44,954 nt of DNA from an uncultured Bacteroidales bacterium (GCA_902793405.1 CADBDH010000020.1:1-44954), one strand, 5' to 3'. Positions 1-9,794 are shown, counted from the stretch's first letter. Translations and numbers: made by a program. The notes: a model not told the origin generated them from the letters alone.

Positions 1-695
<695 letters not shown>

Positions 696-728
696 TTATT
701 AGTTAGTCTCAAATCGTTTTACAGGCTG

Positions 729-736
729 CAAAGGTA
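729..736 (-). promoter_or_regulatory. -7 promoter box upstream of nifJ
   Basis: The minus strand reads TACCTTTG, matching the Bacteroidetes sigma-ABfr -7 consensus TAnnTTTG. It predicts a leader of about 60 nt before the ATG at 665. No convincing -33 TTTG is visible at the usual 19-21 bp spacing. Confidence 0.6.
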
Positions 737-1072
737 CGCATTATTTTTATAATAAGGTAAAGAAAGCAGAAAAAAAGGGTTTTGACAAACCGCGGTTTTT
801 AAGCTTCGGGCTGGCGCCGGCCATTGAAAGGAGAACGGCGGCTGTACGAGCCAGCGGCTCGCTATACGCTGACACGCCACCCGGTTGGGACGCAATAAGG
901 GAACGGAAAGGGGCAAAAAAAATCCCCGACTCTCGCCGCGGATCATTTTGAAAAAATCTAATTAACCTCTAATACCATTAACATAAACCTTAAAACTAAA
1001 TCTTAACCTTTTAACAGTGAAAAACCCCATGCTTCACAGCAACGATTTTACTGCCTTGATGAAAAATCGATG

Positions 1073-1104
1073 CAAAGGTAATGCTAAATATGTTATATAA
1101 CATA
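1073..1104 (-). promoter_or_regulatory. promoter-like box with adjoining 16-bp palindrome (possible operator)
   Basis: The minus strand carries TACCTTTG (1073-1080). Eight bases upstream lies the perfect palindrome TATGTTATATAACATA (1089-1104), inside the region that would separate the -33 and -7 elements. A dimeric regulator binding there would block the promoter. No protein gene starts within 400 bp downstream, so the target would be a leader or small RNA. Confidence 0.4.
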
Positions 1105-1176
1105 ATTTTTGAGCAAAAAACGCTGAAATTTAACATTTTTTAATGATTATAGACGTTTTTTGCCGCTTTTTGCCCC

Positions 1177-1223
1177 TAAAAATGGCCATCAAGCCGCAAA
1201 ATGTGTGCAGGCATGATGGCCAT
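1177..1223 (-). terminator. Rho-independent terminator of the GH13 gene
   Basis: On the minus strand, arms at 1214-1223 and 1182-1191 (ATGGCCATCA / TGATGGCCAT, perfect 10 bp) are followed by TTTTT. It lies about 50 bp past the stop of the GH13 gene at 1272. Confidence 0.75.
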
Positions 1224-1271
1224 GATGGGATGTCGGGTCGTGTGCGGCTGGTTGGCCGCCACAGGCCGCCG

Positions 1272-2624
1272 TTACAGGTTGCCTAACAGCAGGTACTGGT
1301 AGGGCTGCATGGTGATGTGCTTCTTGAGCTGCATCTGCTCGCCGTTGAAGAGGTTCTTGACCGTCTTGCCGGCCCACATGGCGGGCAGCTCGACCTCGTG
1401 GGCGGCATCGCGCACGTTGACGATCACGAGCACATTGTCGTTGTTGAGCACGCGGTCGACGATGAGCACGTTGTTCTCGTCGTCGTCAAAGGGGATGACC
1501 TTGCCGCTGGAGCGCAGCGAGGGGTGCTCGTTGTAGATGGCAATGAGTTTCTTGTACTCGTCACGCATGCCGGGGTTGGCGTTCCAGTCCACGGGCACAT
1601 AGTGGAAGAAGTTGATGGTCTCGGGGTAGCCCACCTCTTGCGAACCGTAAACCAGCATGCCGCCGTGCAGCATCGTGGTGGCGACAAATGCAGCCATCGA
1701 CGCCTTGGGGCCGCCGTAGAGCTTGACGGGCGATGCCTTGGTGGCCTCGTCGTGGTTGGTGGTGAAGCGCAGTTTGAACTTGCCGGGCTCGAGGTCCTGG
1801 TACTCGTGCCTGTCTACGCTGAGGAGTTTGCCCACCTTGGCGTCGCCCTTCATCACCTCGGCAATGGCGCCCATGAATTCCCAGGCGTAGTTCAGGTCGA
1901 AGCCGGCCTTGAAGTTGTCGGGGTTGGCACCCTCGGCCAGCATAATGAGGTTGCGGGGCTTGGCAGCGGCACGCAGGTTGTCGATGCACTCGGTCCAGAA
2001 GTCGACAGGCACCTGGTCGGCCACGTCGCAGCGGAAACCATCGACACCGACGCTGTCTACCCAGAAGCGCATGGCGTCGATCATGGCGGCGCGCATGTCC
2101 TTGTTGTCATAGTTCAGGTCGGCCACGTCGGTCCAGTCGGTGCCCGGCGGGAAGATGATGTTACCCGTGGAGTCGTGGGTGTACCAGTCGGGGTGTTGGG
2201 TGAGCCAGACGTTGTCCCATGCGGTGTGGTTGGCCACCCAGTCGAGGATGACGCCCATGCCGCGCTCGTGGCATGCCTCGACGAGCATGCGCAGGTCATC
2301 GACGGTGCCATACTCGGGAGCCACGGCCTTGTAGTCGCGCACCGAGTAGGGTGAGTTCTTGCTCTTTTCCTCGCCAATGGGATAGATGGGCATGATCCAC
2401 AGCATGTTCACACCCAAGTCCTCGATGGAGTCGAGCCTGCCGATGATGGCTTGGAATGAGTTGGACGCGGCAAAGACGCGCGGATTCACTTGATACATGA
2501 CCACATCGGCGACTTCGGGAACGACAAACCCGTCGCCTACTGGTGTGGCGTGATGATCCTTGGGCTTGCAGCCGATGGTCATCACCGTCAGGGTCAATAA
2601 TAAGAATAGAAATGCCTTTTTCAT
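1272..2624 (-). CDS. GH13 alpha-amylase family lipoprotein
   Basis: This predicted 450-residue glycoside hydrolase family 13 enzyme would cleave alpha-glucans or malto-oligosaccharides. The N-terminus is a lipoprotein signal with lipobox TIGC (Cys19), so the enzyme is probably anchored in a membrane facing the periplasm or exterior. The (beta/alpha)8 barrel motifs are in order: DWVANHT (128-134), GFRCDVAD with nucleophile Asp200, MLAEGA with acid/base Glu231, and TTNHDEA with Asp292. A short C-terminal beta domain ends in YQYLLLGNL. At 450 residues it is near the low end for GH13. A 70-bp gap of CTA-type heptads (transcript sense) separates it from the upstream coiled-coil gene, so it may be co-transcribed. 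The family call is firm; substrate is unknown. Confidence 0.92.
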   Translation of the reverse strand: MKKAFLFLLLTLTVMTIGCKPKDHHATPVGDGFVVPEVADVVMYQVNPRVFAASNSFQAIIGRLDSIEDLGVNMLWIMPIYPIGEEKSKNSPYSVRDYKAVAPEYGTVDDLRMLVEACHERGMGVILDWVANHTAWDNVWLTQHPDWYTHDSTGNIIFPPGTDWTDVADLNYDNKDMRAAMIDAMRFWVDSVGVDGFRCDVADQVPVDFWTECIDNLRAAAKPRNLIMLAEGANPDNFKAGFDLNYAWEFMGAIAEVMKGDAKVGKLLSVDRHEYQDLEPGKFKLRFTTNHDEATKASPVKLYGGPKASMAAFVATTMLHGGMLVYGSQEVGYPETINFFHYVPVDWNANPGMRDEYKKLIAIYNEHPSLRSSGKVIPFDDDENNVLIVDRVLNNDNVLVIVNVRDAAHEVELPAMWAGKTVKNLFNGEQMQLKKHITMQPYQYLLLGNL

Positions 2625-2632
2625 TGTTTTAT

Positions 2633-2694
2633 TATTTTAGTTGTTAGTCCTTAGTCCTTAGTTCTTAGTTGTTAGTTGTTAGTTATTTGGTTAT
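2633..2694 (+). repeat. heptad repeat block, CTA type in transcript sense
   Basis: Degenerate 7-bp tandem units (TTAGTTG, TTAGTCC, TTAGTTC on the plus strand; CTAACAA, CTAAGGA on the transcribed minus strand) fill almost the whole gap between the stop of the gene at 2695 and the GH13 start at 2624. The block lies directly before the GH13 start codon. Confidence 0.85.
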
Positions 2695-3921
2695 TCAGTT
2701 GTTCAGTGATTGCTTGAAGGCGTTGAAGTCGTCGGCGCTGACCTCGGTGACGGTGAGGGTGATGTTGCCGTCGTCGTTCTTGCCGATGGCGAACACCAGC
2801 ACGTGGCCATCGACGGTGTAGCCCGTCTCGAAGTTCCGGGTCTCGCTGTTCAATCGCCAGGGAACGGCCATGCGTGCGTCACTGCCCTTGAGGGCGTTCT
2901 TGATGGCGAGTTTTGCCATCTCGACGTCCTTGACGGCGGTGGAATACATGGTGCACGACGTCTCGTTGCCGCTGGTCTGGGTGAAGTCATATTTCTCGCT
3001 CAGCCACAGGGCTACGTCGTCAACGTGGTATTTGCTGGCGGCCGACTTGGCTGCTGCGGCCGTTTGTGTTGCCGCTGCCAGCCTGTCGCGTTTTGCCTGC
3101 TCGCGCTCGAGGCGTTCCTGCTCGCGTTGCTGTCGCTGCTCTTCCTTCTTGAGGCGTTTTTCCTCTTCTTTTTGCTTCTTGAGCTCAGCTTTGCGCTGTT
3201 TCTCGGCTTCTTTTTGGGCCTTGGCTTCTTCGCGCTGCTTTTCCTGTGCGCGGCGTTTGGCCAGTCGCTGTTCCTGTTGCAGGGCCTCCTCGCGCTCGCG
3301 AGCGGCGCGGCGGCGCTCCTTCTCGCTCATCACGGGCGCTGTGGCCTCGTCGGCTGCCAGGTCGCCGGCATCGACGTTGTCGACGTCTTCCTGGGTGACG
3401 GGACGGCGGTCGCGGGTGCTGCGTTTAGAGGGTCTGGAGGCTTCGGTTTTTTCCTTCTCCTTGCTTTTCTTGCCCAGGGAGCGGTAGGCGTTGGCCGTCT
3501 CGGTAACGCTGACGTAGTAGGTGCCGTTGTCGAGCGCCTTGCGCTTGACGCTGAAGCGGAACCGGTTGTTCTCGTGGCGGAAGTCTTTCCAATAGGTGGC
3601 TGATGTCATGTGCCATTCGCTCACGGCCTTGATGTCGTCATAGCTGGCCATGATGCGGTCGATCATGTCGCGCACCTTCTTGGTGTTGAGGCCGTCGGGG
3701 GTGTTCAGGAAGTAGGACACCTCGCCTTTGTCGCGCTGCTGTTGCATGTCGCTGGCGCTGGGCATGTAGTAGTATTCAAAGTAGTTGCGTCCCACGAACA
3801 CGTCGTTCACCACCTCGTCGAGGTACCATTCCCACTCTGGCTGTTGCTGCTGGACGGGCTGTGACATCGCCACCAGGGCAAGTCCGGCAAGCAGGCTCAA
3901 TATCATGCACTTCATTTTCAT
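2695..3921 (-). CDS. secreted protein with charged coiled coil between two similar domains
   Basis: I do not recognise this family. I place the start at ATG 3921, giving 408 residues, not at the upstream in-frame ATG 4053. The product then begins with a signal peptide (MKMKCMILSLLAGLALVAMSQ), and a promoter -7 box (3951-3958) lies inside the longer version. Residues about 197-284 form a highly charged Lys/Glu/Arg/Gln-rich coiled coil. The flanking globular parts (about 70-142 and 297-394) look alike: each has a helix, a W(H/R) strand, then F-x-V and a terminal V-T-V-T-E-like strand (YYVSVTE, ITLTVTE), suggesting an internal duplication. A periplasmic or surface structural role is plausible but unproven. 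It precedes the GH13 lipoprotein gene. Confidence 0.8.
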   Translation of the reverse strand: MKMKCMILSLLAGLALVAMSQPVQQQQPEWEWYLDEVVNDVFVGRNYFEYYYMPSASDMQQQRDKGEVSYFLNTPDGLNTKKVRDMIDRIMASYDDIKAVSEWHMTSATYWKDFRHENNRFRFSVKRKALDNGTYYVSVTETANAYRSLGKKSKEKEKTEASRPSKRSTRDRRPVTQEDVDNVDAGDLAADEATAPVMSEKERRRAAREREEALQQEQRLAKRRAQEKQREEAKAQKEAEKQRKAELKKQKEEEKRLKKEEQRQQREQERLEREQAKRDRLAAATQTAAAAKSAASKYHVDDVALWLSEKYDFTQTSGNETSCTMYSTAVKDVEMAKLAIKNALKGSDARMAVPWRLNSETRNFETGYTVDGHVLVFAIGKNDDGNITLTVTEVSADDFNAFKQSLNN

Positions 3922-3950
3922 AGGCCCCAATTGGATTTGGTTGCAGGTCA

Positions 3951-3983
3951 CAAAGTTATAGAATAATTCCAAATAAAACCAAA
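3951..3983 (-). promoter_or_regulatory. promoter of the coiled-coil protein gene
   Basis: The minus strand has a -7 box TAACTTTG (3951-3958) and a -33 TTG within a TTTTTTGG run about 20-21 bp upstream. It places the start of translation at 3921 with a leader of about 25 nt. Confidence 0.7.
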
Positions 3984-4018
3984 AAACGATGAAAAAAACG
4001 CTCCATCGCCCCATCAGG

Positions 4019-4057
4019 ACAAAAAATGAGGGTGTGCCAGAATTATGACACACCCTC
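4019..4057 (-). terminator. Rho-independent terminator of the M6/SUMF1 gene
   Basis: The perfect 9-bp arms GAGGGTGTG (4028-4036) and CACACCCTC (4049-4057) are followed on the minus strand by ATTTTTTG. It lies 27 bp past the stop at 4084. Confidence 0.85.
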
Positions 4058-4083
4058 CTGTAATCATCGGTTAAGAATTACGG

Positions 4084-7000
4084 TCATAGAGCCAAACGCA
4101 GACCTTGGCAAGGATGGCGGTAGGTTGGTGAACTGCTCATGCGGTGGGAAACGCGACAGTTGACGTCGCCATAGCCCCATCCACCACCGCGGGTCACGCG
4201 GTTTGTGCCGCTAGCTGGTCCGGTAGGATTGGTCTGAGCTGCTGAACTATAAGAGGCGTACCAGTCATAGCACCATTCATATACATTGCCACTCATGTCG
4301 TAGAGGCCAAGCTCATTAGGCTTTTTCAAACCTACAGGATGTGTGGTGAACGCACTGTTGCCCAGAGGACTATCCTCGTCATAGCCGCAACCCCACCAGG
4401 CAACCTCACTGATGTTGTTGCCACCGGCATATTTGTAGTGAACGCTCACGCCATCACCACGGGCGGCATATTCCCATTCGGCCTCGGTGGGCAGACGGAA
4501 CGATTCACCTGTCAGAGCATTCAAGCGAGAGATGAACTCCTGGCAATCTTGCCAGCTCACTTGTTCGACAGGGCAAGAGAGGTTACCAGTGAAATAACTT
4601 GGGTTGGATCCCATCACTGCCTGCCATAGCGCTTGGGTTACCTCGGTCTGGCCAATCAGGTAGTTGGACAGTGTTACTTGATGGGCCGGTTTCTCGTTGG
4701 CAGCGGCATCGCTGCCTTGTTCGGCCGTAGCGCCCATGGTGAACGTTCCTCCTTGAACCGGTATCATGGTAAAGGTGACACCATTGACGGTGTAATTCTT
4801 GATGGCTTTAGTGACGGTGACCGGCAAGAGAATGTAGGTGTCACTCTCCAGGTCGATGAACGTCACGTTGGTCGACCCCTCGCTCATGCCAGTGAGGATG
4901 ATGCTCTCGCCAGCAAGTTGGAAGTCAACAACCTCGGGATTACTTCCCACACTGTAATCACCGCCACCGTTGATGATGTCCACTCTCACAACATCGCCAA
5001 CGTTCATGACGACCTCGCTTGCCGACAGTCTCACACGCAGGTCCTTCTTGAACTGTACAGATATGTTATGAATTTCGGTCGGTCCCAGATATCTGTTGTA
5101 GATGCGCACCTCGTCGAGTGCACCGTTCATCGGGTTCATCATACTGGAGCCCAGGAATTGGCCCAGATACAGGTCTTTGCCATTCATCTGCGTGTAATCG
5201 ATATCTGTCATTACGTGCTTTTGCTTGACAAGGACACCATTGACATACAGTCGTGCCTGTTTCTTGCTCTTGCTGTAGGTGATAGCCACATGAACCCACT
5301 TGTTCAAGTAGTTGTCATTGGGCAACAGGTCTTCGCTATCGATGCTGGCCCACTGGTTTTGTGTGCCGGTGGTCTCGCTCCAAGTGCGCAACCCGTCACT
5401 GCTGCCCTTAAACATCAGCGCGGGGCCGGTAGAAGTGTTGGACTTGGCGAATATACAGTGTGAGCCATAGTCCATGACGGTCGATGACGAATTTTTGCCT
5501 TTCCAGCCCATCGGCTTGAAATAACAGGTAAAGGTGAAACCGTCGGTGAACTTTAATGATTCACTGTTGGGCACTTTAATGTAGCCTGGACTGTCAACGC
5601 CGCCGAATCGGCACGCGCCATTGTCGTCGCCAGTAACGCCCTTTGTGTAGGAGATATTATACCCGATGCCGTTGTTCCCATTGCCACTCATGTCGTTAGT
5701 ATTACCGTCAAGTGGGTAGTGTGCGACAAGGTCGTTTTCCAGATTTACTGTCGTCTCGCCGTTCAAGATGTCATCAATCATCGCAGTAATGATGTCAAGA
5801 TTCATGCTTTCGCCTGATGAAGAGTTCTCTTCACCCATCATTTTGTCGATACCTGCTGTAATATCATGGACATCGAAGATTCCGTCGCCATCCTCGTCAT
5901 TACTGATGTAGCAACTGCCCGACAAAGGAATGGATATAACATCATATTCGGTCTGGATTCTGAGGAATCCTGTGTGAGTGGATTCGACTGGTGTGGCAAA
6001 TTGAGGCGGCTTATAAGTGACATTGAAAGTAACACCCTCTGGGGTGCAAATCATAGAGCTCTCGTTTGCGGAGAATTCTTGGGGCCAGTGAGCGGGCGTT
6101 TGCACAATACTTATGCTAATGTTGCCCTCGATGTTTCTACCTTTTACAGTAACAGGGACGCTTAAGGATGTACCGCATGGAATACTGCCAAAATTGATTT
6201 TCTTGGGGTTGACTTCCAAAATTTTGGCGGCTTCTTTCATGAACCAGAAACTTGCCGTACCATCAGTATTGATTCTGATATCTGTTACTGGCTTTCCAAG
6301 ATAACCAACACTGCTGGCGTTAGGATTTCCAGTGGCATCTAAATATAGTTTAGTTGCAGGAGCGGTATCATCAGTTAAATCAGATTTATTAAGTTTTGGC
6401 CACAAATCACTTTTTTCTGAATCGTAACCCCACCTGTCGTCTGCAGGAACAATTGTCATCAATTGTGTTGCTTCATTATTTACTGTGTTATAGAACCAAC
6501 GGTCTTTTACGTAAGATACATGCGTCACCATGATGCCTTCATCTTGGATTTCGGCATCCCAACCTTGTTTTTTGCGATATTCATAAATGAAATATTCATT
6601 GGAACATAGATCACTTGTTATTCGGACTGCTGCATCATTACTCTGATTCCAAACAGGTAATGTATAAATGCCAGGTTCATCCGCTTCAATGAAATTAATC
6701 CAATTCATAAAAGCTTTCTCATAAGCTGAATACCCAATTGGTGTATTGTTTGCATTATAGCACCCATTACACATCAAGCTCCAAGAACCCATCCCATAAT
6801 GAGTTTCTGGCTCTGCTGTTTCATAGAAATCAGGTAGACCGAGACAGTGGCTAAATTCGTGGCACATGACGCCAATCTTTGCTACAGAAGCTTCAGTTGG
6901 ATCTACGGAAGGATTAATACCATCAAGCTCATTAAAAACAGCGAAGTCATATATTACTGGGTCACCATCAGCTGGTCTAAAAGGAGTAGCATCAGGAGCA

Positions 7001-7803
7001 CTATAAAGATCCCATTTACATGGCCAAATGGCATTTTTAGGAGCCCCTGAAATAGATTCTGCAACACCAGCATATATGATAATAACAACATCACAAGTAT
7101 CATCATCATTAGTATCATATGGTTTGAACGATTTATTATCTGCAGATGCAAGCGTGCATGCCTCAGATACTAACTTACCAAGTCCTTTGTCATTACCTAA
7201 AGGGTCATTCCCCCCATAAGCTTCAAGGTTATCGCTTAAAAGATATGTACCGATTACTTCAAATTGTGGGTCATATAAGTGATTAGATTGATCGTAGAAA
7301 TACTTTTTTGCCTTATCGATCATCTGATTTTTAATGACCATATAAGGTAATTTAAATTGTTGATCTTGAAATTCAACAAAAATAATTGGAATTCTTCGCC
7401 TGCCAATTGCTGGAACATTAACGGTAGGATCGGTATTGCTGCTAGCACGTTTTGGTGTAGCAAAACTTGATTTGCTGCGGTCGTATTTGAAGTGGAATTG
7501 GCTTTTTTGAGCCTCGATGAATGTGTTCTCGATGCCAGTGCGGAATTTTTCATCGTGAGCACGCACTGTGGTGTGGCCAGTCAGTGATGAATGGTAGTAA
7601 TAATCACCGTCTTCGGCACGATAAACCATCAAGCCGTCACGTGTGAGGGTCGCACTTGAAAACTCGTCACCCACCAGTTCGACAGTCACGGTTTTGCCGT
7701 CGCTTTGGGTGTGGGTGTACCAGCCGGGTTTGGCGGGAACGGCCCACGTTGTGGCGGCGCATACCACGATTGCCCAGAATAGAAGGAATAGTTTCTGTTT
7801 CAT
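4084..7803 (-). CDS. giant secreted M6-type metalloprotease / dockerin-like / LamG / SUMF1 fusion
   Basis: This 1239-residue secreted protein has a signal peptide (1-21). Residues about 130-430 form an M6-type (immune inhibitor A-like) metallopeptidase with zinc site HEFSHCLGLPD (His315, Glu316, His319, Asp325) and a downstream YGMGSWSLM Met-turn-like segment. Residues 530-630 resemble an Ig-like strand domain. Residues 635-685 are dockerin-like (DEDGDGIFDVHD plus a degenerate second half). Residues 692-915 are a LamG/concanavalin-like domain (YPLDGNTNDMSGNGNNG ... GALDEVRIYNR). Residues 920-1000 are a second Ig-like unit, and 1005-1239 a SUMF1 (formylglycine-generating-enzyme-like) domain with FRLPTEAEWEYAARG and GNVYEWCYDW. 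SUMF1 domains of this kind often bind rather than catalyse. No promoter is visible between the start and the terminator at 7833-7881, so it may depend on read-through from the upstream genes. DNA for about 6300-7500 is clearly AT-richer than either end. Confidence 0.88.
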   Translation of the reverse strand: MKQKLFLLFWAIVVCAATTWAVPAKPGWYTHTQSDGKTVTVELVGDEFSSATLTRDGLMVYRAEDGDYYYHSSLTGHTTVRAHDEKFRTGIENTFIEAQKSQFHFKYDRSKSSFATPKRASSNTDPTVNVPAIGRRRIPIIFVEFQDQQFKLPYMVIKNQMIDKAKKYFYDQSNHLYDPQFEVIGTYLLSDNLEAYGGNDPLGNDKGLGKLVSEACTLASADNKSFKPYDTNDDDTCDVVIIIYAGVAESISGAPKNAIWPCKWDLYSAPDATPFRPADGDPVIYDFAVFNELDGINPSVDPTEASVAKIGVMCHEFSHCLGLPDFYETAEPETHYGMGSWSLMCNGCYNANNTPIGYSAYEKAFMNWINFIEADEPGIYTLPVWNQSNDAAVRITSDLCSNEYFIYEYRKKQGWDAEIQDEGIMVTHVSYVKDRWFYNTVNNEATQLMTIVPADDRWGYDSEKSDLWPKLNKSDLTDDTAPATKLYLDATGNPNASSVGYLGKPVTDIRINTDGTASFWFMKEAAKILEVNPKKINFGSIPCGTSLSVPVTVKGRNIEGNISISIVQTPAHWPQEFSANESSMICTPEGVTFNVTYKPPQFATPVESTHTGFLRIQTEYDVISIPLSGSCYISNDEDGDGIFDVHDITAGIDKMMGEENSSSGESMNLDIITAMIDDILNGETTVNLENDLVAHYPLDGNTNDMSGNGNNGIGYNISYTKGVTGDDNGACRFGGVDSPGYIKVPNSESLKFTDGFTFTCYFKPMGWKGKNSSSTVMDYGSHCIFAKSNTSTGPALMFKGSSDGLRTWSETTGTQNQWASIDSEDLLPNDNYLNKWVHVAITYSKSKKQARLYVNGVLVKQKHVMTDIDYTQMNGKDLYLGQFLGSSMMNPMNGALDEVRIYNRYLGPTEIHNISVQFKKDLRVRLSASEVVMNVGDVVRVDIINGGGDYSVGSNPEVVDFQLAGESIILTGMSEGSTNVTFIDLESDTYILLPVTVTKAIKNYTVNGVTFTMIPVQGGTFTMGATAEQGSDAAANEKPAHQVTLSNYLIGQTEVTQALWQAVMGSNPSYFTGNLSCPVEQVSWQDCQEFISRLNALTGESFRLPTEAEWEYAARGDGVSVHYKYAGGNNISEVAWWGCGYDEDSPLGNSAFTTHPVGLKKPNELGLYDMSGNVYEWCYDWYASYSSAAQTNPTGPASGTNRVTRGGGWGYGDVNCRVSHRMSSSPTYRHPCQGLRLAL

Positions 7804-7832
7804 AATCTTGTGAATCTATGGTTTCTAAGTTG

Positions 7833-7881
7833 AAAAAATCACAGGGATTGACTGTGTGAAAGTAGTTGCAATCCCTGTGAT
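7833..7881 (-). terminator. terminator after the vWA gene
   Basis: The perfect 13-bp arms ATCACAGGGATTG (7838-7850) and CAATCCCTGTGAT (7869-7881) are followed on the minus strand by TTTTTTC. It sits between the vWA gene and the M6/SUMF1 gene and may set their relative expression, since no separate promoter for the latter is visible. Confidence 0.85.
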
Positions 7882-7940
7882 ACTTGGTTTTTAATTATAC
7901 AAATGAAATCGTTATCTCGAATTTGATTAATCCGGTCAGA

Positions 7941-9794
7941 TTATTCATTGGGGGCGAAATCGGTAGTGTAAGGAATCGGGCTCCTCAAAGTGGTAGCCTT
8001 AGCCTTGCTGGTCAACTCACCGATAATGGACTCGAGGATGTACTGGAAGTTATTGAAACCATTGTAGAGGTCGGTCTCATGGATGATGTTTTTCCAGCTA
8101 TCCAGGTTGCCCCAGTTGCCTCGGTTGCCATATTCTGAACTGTAAGGAGCAAACAGAACCAGACGCCTGCCAGAGGGCATGGTGTTCCATTGGGCCTCGA
8201 GCATATCCTCTGTCAGGTCGGTATAGGATGAACCAACCAGATAGGGAGCATCTGTCCATAGGATGATGACCTGACGGTGATAGCCGTCGTCAACGCTCCA
8301 GTCGGTCTTGTTAAATGCAGCTTGGAGTGCTTCGAGACCGCTCTCGGGGGTGTCGCCACCACCATCTGCATACAGACTGTTCACGAAGCTGTTGAACTCG
8401 GTCTGCTCGTCGGGCAGCCAGTAGGTGGGACTGGTCTGAAGCCAGTTGGAGTCTACGTTCTTGTCACGGAAAGCGATAACCTGGGTGTTGAGGCCGGTCA
8501 GCTGGATGCCGTGGCTTTCGCAGCAGGTCATGAAAGCATCATAGAAACCGATGGCGTTTCTCTTCACAGTGCTGATGATGCTAGACATACTGCCGGTCAC
8601 GTCGATACACATGACAACATCAACAGTGAGCATGTTTTCGCCCGTTGTGAATGACTTGATGTTGGGATCATAAACTTCTTGGTCGAGTACATTACCATAC
8701 CTGGGAATGAGGCCGCCGTGGTTATTGTTGTTGAACTTGTAATAAACACGGTAGTAGTAGGTGGTGTTGGGCTTCAAGCCACGATAGTCAATGTTGAAGC
8801 TGAAGCTGTCATAGGGCTGATAACCGGCCTCTTCATATTCGGCCTGGCCAAGGAACAGCTTATCGGGGTCGGTATCACACAGGATGCCATAGGTGCCATA
8901 TTCGTTGTAGGTGTTGGACGGGCACCAGATCGAGCCGCTCAGGGTACATGATGAACCACCCACCTTGTAGGAAGCGTCACCAGTCCACAAGAACAGCGTG
9001 TTGCAAATCTTGGCTACTACGTCATCATACCAGCCAGCGAGGCTAACTGCAAACTCATAGTTGCCCGACTCATCAATGGGAAGGCTGTTCACCAGCTCTT
9101 CGTCCTCGACATAAGGCAGGATGCAAACGTTAGCGAACAAGTCGGCATAGGTGAGAAGGACATCCTTGCCACCATTGCACTCCATGAGAAGCGAAGCTGC
9201 ATTGAACAGAGTGGACTTGAAGGCGTCATCCTCATACTTGCAGTTCTCCAGATCCTCCATCGAATAGTTGATGCAGCCAACCATCGCAACAGTCTCGCCA
9301 TCGTCATAGATGAGCTCGAAGGTGCTGTCGGTGGGATAACTGAAGTAGTAAATGCCGTTGCGGGTAACCATCTGGGTGGGGATGTTCTCTTCGAGCGTCG
9401 AGATGATGCAAACGGTATCGGCAACACCAACGGGAGGTGCGTAGGTGATGGCGTTGAACTTGCTGTCGCTTGAGCAAACGCAACCAACCTTCATGGCAAA
9501 CTGGCCATAATATCTTGTAACGAATCCCTCGTCGTAGTTGTCCATGTTGTCATAGAGGTGCACGATGCCATCCTCGGCATGGAAGGTGATGCTATCAACG
9601 TCGGGAATCTCAAATAAATTCTCATCGTTGGTAGTGATAACCACGTCACAGTCGCGATGGGTGATGCTGGTAACTTTAGACGTCAGGAAACCGAATCTGT
9701 GGGCACCTTGATTAACAATTACGTAATCCTGTGCATAGGCAATGCCAAACAATACACCGATGCCAATAAGTAAAGTCAAAATATGCTTTTTCAT
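7941..9794 (-). CDS. secreted von Willebrand factor A domain protein
   Basis: This 617-residue exported protein has a signal peptide ending near AYA-QD (21/22). The N-terminal half (about 25-320) is not recognised and is rich in Cys and acidic residues. About 330-385 looks like a fibronectin III-type unit (LKPNTTYYYRVYYKF). Residues about 388-600 form a vWA domain, starting MLTVDVVMCIDVTGSMSS with the metal-ion-dependent adhesion site Asp398-x-Thr400-x-Ser402, plus a later GGGDTPESG segment typical of such sites. Its start overlaps the stop of the upstream T9SS-signal gene by 4 bp (ATGA), so translation is probably coupled. The likely role is a surface adhesin or assembly factor. vWA identity is firm; ligand is unknown. 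Confidence 0.85.
   Translation of the reverse strand: MKKHILTLLIGIGVLFGIAYAQDYVIVNQGAHRFGFLTSKVTSITHRDCDVVITTNDENLFEIPDVDSITFHAEDGIVHLYDNMDNYDEGFVTRYYGQFAMKVGCVCSSDSKFNAITYAPPVGVADTVCIISTLEENIPTQMVTRNGIYYFSYPTDSTFELIYDDGETVAMVGCINYSMEDLENCKYEDDAFKSTLFNAASLLMECNGGKDVLLTYADLFANVCILPYVEDEELVNSLPIDESGNYEFAVSLAGWYDDVVAKICNTLFLWTGDASYKVGGSSCTLSGSIWCPSNTYNEYGTYGILCDTDPDKLFLGQAEYEEAGYQPYDSFSFNIDYRGLKPNTTYYYRVYYKFNNNNHGGLIPRYGNVLDQEVYDPNIKSFTTGENMLTVDVVMCIDVTGSMSSIISTVKRNAIGFYDAFMTCCESHGIQLTGLNTQVIAFRDKNVDSNWLQTSPTYWLPDEQTEFNSFVNSLYADGGGDTPESGLEALQAAFNKTDWSVDDGYHRQVIILWTDAPYLVGSSYTDLTEDMLEAQWNTMPSGRRLVLFAPYSSEYGNRGNWGNLDSWKNIIHETDLYNGFNNFQYILESIIGELTSKAKATTLRSPIPYTTDFAPNE

Noticed and set aside
719-946. 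A 75-codon frame on the minus strand upstream of nifJ
   Set aside because: No family resemblance, no suitable start context, and it overlaps the nifJ promoter region.
3922-4053. N-terminal extension of the coiled-coil protein (start at 4053)
   Set aside because: A promoter lies inside the extension and the internal ATG at 3921 begins a clean signal peptide.
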